A DNA stretch of 64,000 bases, from NCBI GenBank assembly GCA_044374195.1, contig JBILOY010000001.1, positions 62,001-126,000 on the forward strand. The letters are read 5' to 3'. The notes under the pieces were generated by a model that worked only from the letters and a program-made list of their open reading frames with translations, searched no databases and was not told the origin of the DNA. The translations under genes were made by a program, and so were the position numbers. The stretch comes from CAIKZY01 sp044374195 (GTDB taxonomy: Bacteria; Actinomycetota; Actinomycetes; S36-B12). Positions within the stretch are counted from its first letter, which is position 1. Each line of letters begins with the position of its first letter. Of this stretch, positions 58,799-64,000 are shown piece by piece.

Positions 58799-59062
58799 AT
58801 GGCAATTGAGTCCCTCACCAAGGTCAAATCCCAGTTGTCCGCCCTCGTCGATTCAGTGCACAGTACCCATGAGCGGATCATCATCACGCGTAACGGAAAG
58901 CCTGCCGCCGTCTTGATATCCCCTGAAGATCTCGAGTCGCTCGAGGAGACCATCGCGGTTCTCTCCGATCCCGATGCCATGACCGAAATCAAGGAAGCCA
59001 GATCAGCAATTGCACGAGGCGAGACATCTGCCGCAGACGACGTTCGGATTCGCCACCTATAA
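58799..59062 (+). CDS. Orphan Phd/YefM-type antitoxin
   Basis: 87 residues from the ATG at 58799. ESLTKVKSQLSALVDSV, ERIIITRNGKPAAVLIS and PEDLESLEETI are typical of the Phd/YefM DNA-binding fold; the C-terminal helix would bind a RelE/YoeB toxin. No toxin follows; the next gene is convergent ftsQ, 20 bases away. It marks the ftsQ-side edge of the island. Confidence 0.83.
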   Translation: MAIESLTKVKSQLSALVDSVHSTHERIIITRNGKPAAVLISPEDLESLEETIAVLSDPDAMTEIKEARSAIARGETSAADDVRIRHL

Positions 59063-59082
59063 GAGTTTGTACCCCTCGGTGG

Positions 59083-59988
59083 CTAGTTGATCGAGCCTTC
59101 GTCGGCGAAGGGATCGGATACGGCCGGCGAGGGAGCGTTCACGGCAGGGGCCGGATCAGTGCTTGCGCCCACACTCGGAGTCGGCTTGGGCTTCTGGACC
59201 TTCTTCGGGTTCTCGTCGAAGGTTGTCGGCAGTTCGGGAGCAGAGACGTCATACATGCGAGCCCTGCGCGGCAGGAGTGCGGTGAGCACGGCGATCTTCT
59301 GATCCGCCTTCTGGTCATTGCCCCAGCGCACGACAGCACCGGAGCCGAGGGTGAAGGTGACGTCGTCGCGCGACTTCGCGGTGAGCGAGACGATCTTGCG
59401 CGAGATCTCCGGCGGCAGCTGTTGATAGATGCGCACGGCGGTGCCAAGGGCACCTGGGTTCGAGCCTTCGATGGTGAGCAAATTCTTGGGAAGCGCGGTC
59501 GGCGAAAGGTAGGCGATGCCGTCAGCATCAATTGCCTGACCGTCAGTCGACTGAGCAACGGCTACTCGCGGGGTGACAGCGATGACGATGTCGTTCGGGT
59601 AGCCGCGGCGCACGTCAACACTTGCGATCCATGGCAACGCGCCCTGCACGGCCGACCCAATTGCGGCGGTGTCGACCTTGGCGATGGGCTCCCCCATCGG
59701 AACGGGCGCAGCAGAGATGACCTGTTGCTGAAGTGCTTCATCAACACCGGTGACCTTGACGGCCTTGACCGCCAGCACGCTCGAGAACCACACGAGCCAG
59801 ACGGCAACGAGAGCGATGGTGACGATGCTGAGAATGATGATCGCCTTCAGCGGCGACTTCCGCTTGCCCTTGCGGCGGGGCAGACGAGTGACCTTGCCGT
59901 TCTTGCTGCCTGAGCTACTTCTCGTGCTTGCGGCTCTGGTTCTGCTGCCGCTTGCCGGCTTCTTCTTGGCCGGTTTCTTCTCAGCCAC
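59083..59988 (-). CDS. ftsQ: Cell division protein FtsQ
   Basis: 301 residues: Lys/Ser-rich cytoplasmic tail of about 48 residues, one membrane helix at about 49-70, POTRA domain (VKAVKVTGVDEALQQQV) and beta domain, with a Pro-rich C-terminal extension. Scaffolds the divisome with FtsL and FtsB. It overlaps murC by eight bases. It normally precedes ftsZ, but here the island begins after its stop. Confidence 0.95.
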   Translation of the reverse strand: MAEKKPAKKKPASGSRTRAASTRSSSGSKNGKVTRLPRRKGKRKSPLKAIIILSIVTIALVAVWLVWFSSVLAVKAVKVTGVDEALQQQVISAAPVPMGEPIAKVDTAAIGSAVQGALPWIASVDVRRGYPNDIVIAVTPRVAVAQSTDGQAIDADGIAYLSPTALPKNLLTIEGSNPGALGTAVRIYQQLPPEISRKIVSLTAKSRDDVTFTLGSGAVVRWGNDQKADQKIAVLTALLPRRARMYDVSAPELPTTFDENPKKVQKPKPTPSVGASTDPAPAVNAPSPAVSDPFADEGSIN

Positions 59989-61381
59989 GAGTGGCTCGCA
60001 GGAGATCGAGAACCTCGAGGCCGATCATGCCGATGTCACCGGCGCCGAGGGTCATGATGATGTCGCCGGGCTTGGCGCGATCGACCAGATGTCCGGCAAC
60101 TGCTGACCAACTGGGCTCGAAGACGACTTGTTCCCTGGGCAGCGGAACATTGGCAGCCATGGTCTGACCACTGGCTCCCGGAATCGGTGTCTCACCGGGG
60201 GCGAAGACCTCGAGCACCACGACCTGATCGGCAAGGCCCAGAGCCTCGCCGAACTCCTTGGTGAACATGGCCGTGCGGTAGTAGTGGTGAGCCTGGAAGG
60301 CGACGACAACCGAACCCTCGCCTGCGACTTCGCGGGCGGCCTTGAGGGTCGCATCGATCTCGGTCGGGTGATGGGCGTAGTCGTCGAACACTCGAATTCC
60401 GCCCACTTCACCCTTGAAATCGAAACGGCGGCGTGTGCCGGTGAAGCCGCAGATGCCCTCGGCCATGGTCGCCGGCTCCATCCCCAGGCCAATGCCGACG
60501 ACGAAGGCGGCGGTGGCATTTAGGGCGTTGTGCTTGCCGGGCACCTGCACTCGTATGTGAGCGATGATCTCACCGTTATTGCTGATGTCGAAGGCCCAGC
60601 CGCGGCCCTCGAGGGTGGCGTTGACGATGCGGTAGTCGGCGCTCTCGCTCTCGCCGTAGGTGCGCACGTCGGCGTTGAGGGCCTTGGTCGTGGCGGCGAG
60701 TCTTTGCGCCCCGGGGTCATCGGCGCATACGACGGTGAAACCGGTGTTCGCATCGATGCCCATCACGAAATCGACGAAACCCTGCTCGACGGCCTCGAAG
60801 GTGCCCCAGTGATTGAGGTGATCGGCCTCGACATTGGTCACGATGCCGGCGACAGCGGGCAGGAACAAGAAAGCGCCATCGCTCTCATCGGCCTCGGCGA
60901 CGAAGATATCGCCACTGCCGAGGTGAGCATTGCTGCCCGACTCATTGAGCTCACTGCCGATCGCGAAGCTCGGATCAACGCCGCAGTGCTGCAAGGCGAC
61001 AGTGAGCATCGAGGTTGTCGTGGTCTTGCCATGGGTGCCGGCAACCGCGACTCCCCTACTGCCGGTCATGATCGCGGCCAACGCCTCGGCGCGGTTCAGA
61101 ATGCGCAGACCCTTGACCTGGGCAGCGGTGCGCTCGGGATTCGACTCGGGAATGGCAGTGGAGAAGATGACGGTGTCGATGCCTTCGACGTAACTGGCGT
61201 CGTGCCCCAAATGGGTGGTGACGCCGATGGCCTTGAGCGCGGTAAGTCTTCTGGAGTCCTTGGCGTCGCTGCCGCTGACCGTGACCCCGCGCTCGACAAG
61301 GATGCGCGCGATGCCTGACATGCCGGCACCGCCAATACCGATGATGTGAACGGAGCCGAGCTCGCTGACGGAAATCGTCAT
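59981..61381 (-). CDS. murC: UDP-N-acetylmuramate-L-alanine ligase
   Basis: 466 residues from the ATG at 61381 (overlapping the murG stop); the frame to 61555 is not family sequence. Mur-ligase motifs: N-terminal GIGGAGMSGIA and the ATP loop GTHGKTTTTSML (about 110-121), C-terminal FDDYAHHPTEI. Adds the first residue of the peptidoglycan stem peptide. Confidence 0.97.
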   Translation of the reverse strand: MTISVSELGSVHIIGIGGAGMSGIARILVERGVTVSGSDAKDSRRLTALKAIGVTTHLGHDASYVEGIDTVIFSTAIPESNPERTAAQVKGLRILNRAEALAAIMTGSRGVAVAGTHGKTTTTSMLTVALQHCGVDPSFAIGSELNESGSNAHLGSGDIFVAEADESDGAFLFLPAVAGIVTNVEADHLNHWGTFEAVEQGFVDFVMGIDANTGFTVVCADDPGAQRLAATTKALNADVRTYGESESADYRIVNATLEGRGWAFDISNNGEIIAHIRVQVPGKHNALNATAAFVVGIGLGMEPATMAEGICGFTGTRRRFDFKGEVGGIRVFDDYAHHPTEIDATLKAAREVAGEGSVVVAFQAHHYYRTAMFTKEFGEALGLADQVVVLEVFAPGETPIPGASGQTMAANVPLPREQVVFEPSWSAVAGHLVDRAKPGDIIMTLGAGDIGMIGLEVLDLLRATRG

Positions 61382-62490
61382 GCGTGGCCTCCGCTGCTCG
61401 TCGTGCCCTTCGCAGTGCTGCCCTTGGCTACTGAGATGACGAACTCGGCCAGACGCTGATCGGCATCGCGAATGCCCAAGGTCGCGGCAGCCTCGCCCAT
61501 CGCCTCGAGTTCGTCCTGATCGCTGAGCAAGTGATTGGCGGCATTCAACAGCCACTCGGTATCGAAGTCGGCGTCATCGACGATCAAGCCACCGCCGGCC
61601 TCGACAATCGGCAGCGCATTGAGCCGCTGCTCGCCATTGCCGATGGGAAGAGGCACATAGATCGCCGGCAGGCCGACTGCCGACAGTTCGGCGCAGGTCA
61701 TGGCGCCCGCACGCGTGACGGCGAGATCAGCGGCGGCGTAGGCGAGATCCATGCGATCGATATAGGGCACGGAGATATAGCCCGGTTGCGCATTGGGCGT
61801 CTCGTTCTTGCTGCCGAAGGCATGCAGGATCCAGATGCCGTTCTTGGTGAGATCAGAAAGCGACTCGGCGATGACAGCATTGAAGTGAGCGGCGCCCTGG
61901 CTACCGCCGAAGACAAGCAGCACCTTGGCGTCGGCGGGGATACCGAAGTGATCTCGGGCTCCTTGCCTAGTGACTTGTCGATCGAGGCCGGCGATCGCGG
62001 GGCGCAGCGGCAAGCCCATGACTGTGGCATGCGGCAACGAGCCGGGCACGGTGGTGATCACATTGCGAGTCAGGCGCGCGCCGAGCTTGTTGGCCACGCC
62101 GGCGCGGGCATTAGCCTCGTGAATGACGAGCGGGGTCTTGGTGCGTCGCGCTGCGAGATAGGTCGGCAACGAGGCATAGCCGCCGAAACCGATCGCCACA
62201 TCTGCGTGAACCTCTCGAAGGATTGCCGCGGCATCGCTGACGGCGCCGCTGACCCTCGGCGTGACAAGCAGCAGATCGATGGACGGCTTACGCGGAAGCG
62301 GGACGGCCGCGACAGTGCGCAACTCATAACCCCGCGCGGGCACCAGGGACGTCTCGAGTCCTCGATTGCTGCCGATTACCGTGATGCGCACGGCCGGATC
62401 AATACGACGAAGAGCATCAGCCAGATTCAGGGCCGGCTCGATGTGACCGGCAGTTCCGCCGGTGGCCAAGACGACGGAGAGTTCGCTCAT
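61378..62490 (-). CDS. murG: Undecaprenyldiphospho-muramoylpentapeptide beta-N-acetylglucosaminyltransferase
   Basis: 370 residues from the ATG at 62490. GT28 fold with the G-loop GGTAGHIEPAL (about 10-20), VGFGGYAS-like segment (IGFGGYASLP) and the donor-site loop GGSQGAAHFN. Makes lipid II from lipid I at the inner membrane surface. Four-base overlap with murC; ftsW ends eight bases upstream. Confidence 0.97.
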   Translation of the reverse strand: MSELSVVLATGGTAGHIEPALNLADALRRIDPAVRITVIGSNRGLETSLVPARGYELRTVAAVPLPRKPSIDLLLVTPRVSGAVSDAAAILREVHADVAIGFGGYASLPTYLAARRTKTPLVIHEANARAGVANKLGARLTRNVITTVPGSLPHATVMGLPLRPAIAGLDRQVTRQGARDHFGIPADAKVLLVFGGSQGAAHFNAVIAESLSDLTKNGIWILHAFGSKNETPNAQPGYISVPYIDRMDLAYAAADLAVTRAGAMTCAELSAVGLPAIYVPLPIGNGEQRLNALPIVEAGGGLIVDDADFDTEWLLNAANHLLSDQDELEAMGEAAATLGIRDADQRLAEFVISVAKGSTAKGTTSSGGHA

Positions 62491-62497
62491 GACCTGA

Positions 62498-63784
62498 TCA
62501 CCGTCGCCGCAGGGACTCAGCGGTTGACCGGCGACGCAGGGCGGTGCGCGCAGCAGGCTCATTGCGAGCACAGGCGAGGAGCATGCCGATGGCACCGAGG
62601 GTGGGAATCAAACTCGAACCGCCGTATGAGACAAGCGGCAACGGAACACCGGTGATCGGCAGCAGCCCGAGCACGGCACCGATGTTGAGCGTGGCCTGGC
62701 CGATAATCCAGCAGCCCACGCCAGCGGCGGCGAAGCGCACGAAGCGATCCTCGGTCGTGCGCGAAAGACGGAAGATCGCGAAGGCGAGAATCGCGAAGAG
62801 CAAAACAATCGTGACGGTGCCGATCAGACCGAGCTCTTCGCCAATGACCGAGAAGATGAAGTCGGTGTGAGCCTCAGGCAACGAGCCCCACTTCTCGCGG
62901 CTGCCGCCTACTCCCACGCCAAGAAGTCCACCGGTGCCCAGGGCCATCTGACCTTGCGTCACCTGATACGCCGCACCCAGCGGGTCAGCGTCCGGATCAA
63001 GCCAGGCGGTAAAGCGCGCCATTCGATACGGGGCGGCAAGGCTGGCGATGAGCATGCCCACTGCCGCGGCCCCCGCTGCGTACACGAACAGCCGCATCGG
63101 AGCACCGGCAGCGAACATCATGCCGAGGAAGATCACGCCCAGGAGGAAGGTATTGCCGACATCGCCCTCGAGCACGACAAGCACCATGAACGCCAAGGCG
63201 ACTGGAAGAACAGGAACGAGCAGGCTCTTCCAGCTGTAGCGATCGCGGAGGTTACGAGCCAGTTGATCCGCGCCCCAGACAACGAGCGCGATCTTGGCGA
63301 ACTCCGAGGGCTGGAAGCGGAACGGGCCAAAGAGATCGATCCAGTTGCGCTGGCCGTTAACCGAGACACCGATCACGAGCACCGCAACAAGGGCGACAGC
63401 GGCGAACAGCAGCAGGCCGAGGGAGATACCGCGCCAGAACTGGATGGAAGTACGCCTGGCCAGGATGAACATGCCGATCACGCCCATCACGGCGAACATC
63501 AACTGACGCGTGAACAGGGTGTAGCTGGAGCCGAAGATCTTCAGGCTCTCGATACTCGAGGCCGACAGCACCATGATCAGGCCGAGGGTCAGCAGCAGCA
63601 AGGTGGCGCCCAACAACAGGTAATAGGTGCTGAGCGGGTGGTTGAAGAGCAGGTAGACGCGGTTGGTCGGAGTTTCCCGGCCCCTACCGGCCGTCTTGGG
63701 CTGACGCGACATTGCGGGTCGCCTGCCACGTGCCGTGTCTTTGCGGCTGGCGCTGGCCGGAGCGTCCTTCTCTGTGCGGCTCAT
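62498..63784 (-). CDS. ftsW: Peptidoglycan glycosyltransferase FtsW
   Basis: 428 residues, SEDS family, about ten membrane helices after a basic cytoplasmic tail of about 45 residues. Conserved segments: FQPSEFAK, GLLGVGVGGSREKWG with the LPEAHTDFIFSVIGEELG motif, and the C-terminal ITGVPLPLVSYGGSSL. Polymerises lipid II at the septum with its cognate PBP. Overlaps murD by four bases. Confidence 0.97.
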   Translation of the reverse strand: MSRTEKDAPASASRKDTARGRRPAMSRQPKTAGRGRETPTNRVYLLFNHPLSTYYLLLGATLLLLTLGLIMVLSASSIESLKIFGSSYTLFTRQLMFAVMGVIGMFILARRTSIQFWRGISLGLLLFAAVALVAVLVIGVSVNGQRNWIDLFGPFRFQPSEFAKIALVVWGADQLARNLRDRYSWKSLLVPVLPVALAFMVLVVLEGDVGNTFLLGVIFLGMMFAAGAPMRLFVYAAGAAAVGMLIASLAAPYRMARFTAWLDPDADPLGAAYQVTQGQMALGTGGLLGVGVGGSREKWGSLPEAHTDFIFSVIGEELGLIGTVTIVLLFAILAFAIFRLSRTTEDRFVRFAAAGVGCWIIGQATLNIGAVLGLLPITGVPLPLVSYGGSSLIPTLGAIGMLLACARNEPAARTALRRRSTAESLRRR

Positions 63785-64000
63785 GCGCCAGGCTCCTCGG
63801 CCAAGCGAGCCACGGCCTCAGCGAACTCGGTGCCGCGATGGGTGTAATCGCGGAACATGTCCCATGAGGCGCAACCGGGTGCGAGCAGCACGGTATCGCC
63901 GGGGCGGGCCATGGCCATCGCCTCGCGTACTGCCAATTCCATTGCCCCAGTGTCGGTGCGATCGAGGTCGACTCGCGGGATGTTCGGGGCGTGTCGGGCC
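63781..64000 (-). CDS. murD: UDP-N-acetylmuramoylalanine-D-glutamate ligase (C-terminal part only)
   Basis: Only the last 72 codons lie in the window. They read VLLAPGCASWDMFRDYTHRG near the end, the conserved C-terminal Mur-ligase segment of MurD, and end EEPGA-stop with a four-base overlap into ftsW. Confidence 0.93.
   Translation of the reverse strand, partial: ARHAPNIPRVDLDRTDTGAMELAVREAMAMARPGDTVLLAPGCASWDMFRDYTHRGTEFAEAVARLAEEPGA

Noticed and set aside
32948..59082. Search for integrase, transposase or IS ends that would explain the insertions
   Set aside because: No protein with recombinase motifs and no convincing terminal inverted repeats were seen; mobility remains an inference.
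1..64000. rRNA, complete tRNA genes and CRISPR arrays
   Set aside because: None recognised by eye on either strand; only a tRNA-3'-end-like fragment at 42105-42130.

Overview
The window looks like a chromosomal segment of a high-GC actinobacterium (Actinomycetota, class Actinomycetes). Evidence: high G+C and GTG/TTG starts; a division/cell-wall (dcw) cluster running murD-ftsW-murG-murC-ftsQ-ftsZ-pgeF-yggS-sepF-yggT, then ileS, a DksA/TraR-type zinc protein, lspA, rluD-like, dnaE and the his/trp genes, the same order as in Streptomyces; actinobacterial families such as HGxxPAAW, the Trp-associated membrane protein and LppM-like lipoproteins; and a HisA that probably works as PriA. The genus cannot be named from sequence alone; an environmental actinobacterium is likely but unproven.

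Layout. 0-5 kb: dapB, an M16 peptidase, pnp and rpsO, all on the minus strand. 5-8 kb: lgt, a membrane-anchored DsbA-like protein and a MauE-like partner. 7.5-21 kb: trpA-trpB-trpC, a DUF2752 membrane protein with a two-component system, then trpE and hisI-hisF-priA-hisH-hisB-hisC-hisD. 21-28 kb: a Lon-substrate-binding-domain protein (plus strand), dnaE, an RluA-family pseudouridine synthase and lspA. 27.8-28.7 kb: an HTH-MntA/HepT toxin-antitoxin (TA) pair. 28.7-33 kb: a DksA-like protein and ileS.

The dcw cluster itself (about 35-64 kb) is broken by accessory DNA at three places. (1) Between ileS and yggT (32.8-35.3 kb): an XRE/nucleotidyltransferase pair, a secreted protein and rearranged duplicate pieces of ileS and yggT; the divIVA gene expected here is missing. 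(2) Between yggS and pgeF (37.1-38.9 kb): a TA pair and a secreted beta-propeller protein. (3) Between ftsZ and ftsQ (41.0-59.1 kb): an island of about 18 kb with an HNH nuclease, an MmeI-like restriction-modification enzyme, a broken RAMA-domain gene, several TA modules and orphan antitoxins, three related secreted proteins and a collagen-like protein with three glycosyltransferases.

The most novel signal is a short two-cysteine, tryptophan-rich C-terminal domain (about 40-60 residues) that recurs five times in four secreted proteins with unrelated N-terminal parts. They lie in two of the three... in fact all three dcw interruptions, and one protein carries the domain twice. A second is the ileS 3' end: the displaced original end is still readable 1.3 kb away, beyond the inserted TA pair. 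A third is an intact 92-residue protein that joins the toxin-binding tail of one antitoxin family to the leader segment of another without either DNA-binding domain. Several TA genes have palindromes on their promoters, and some appear to be leaderless.
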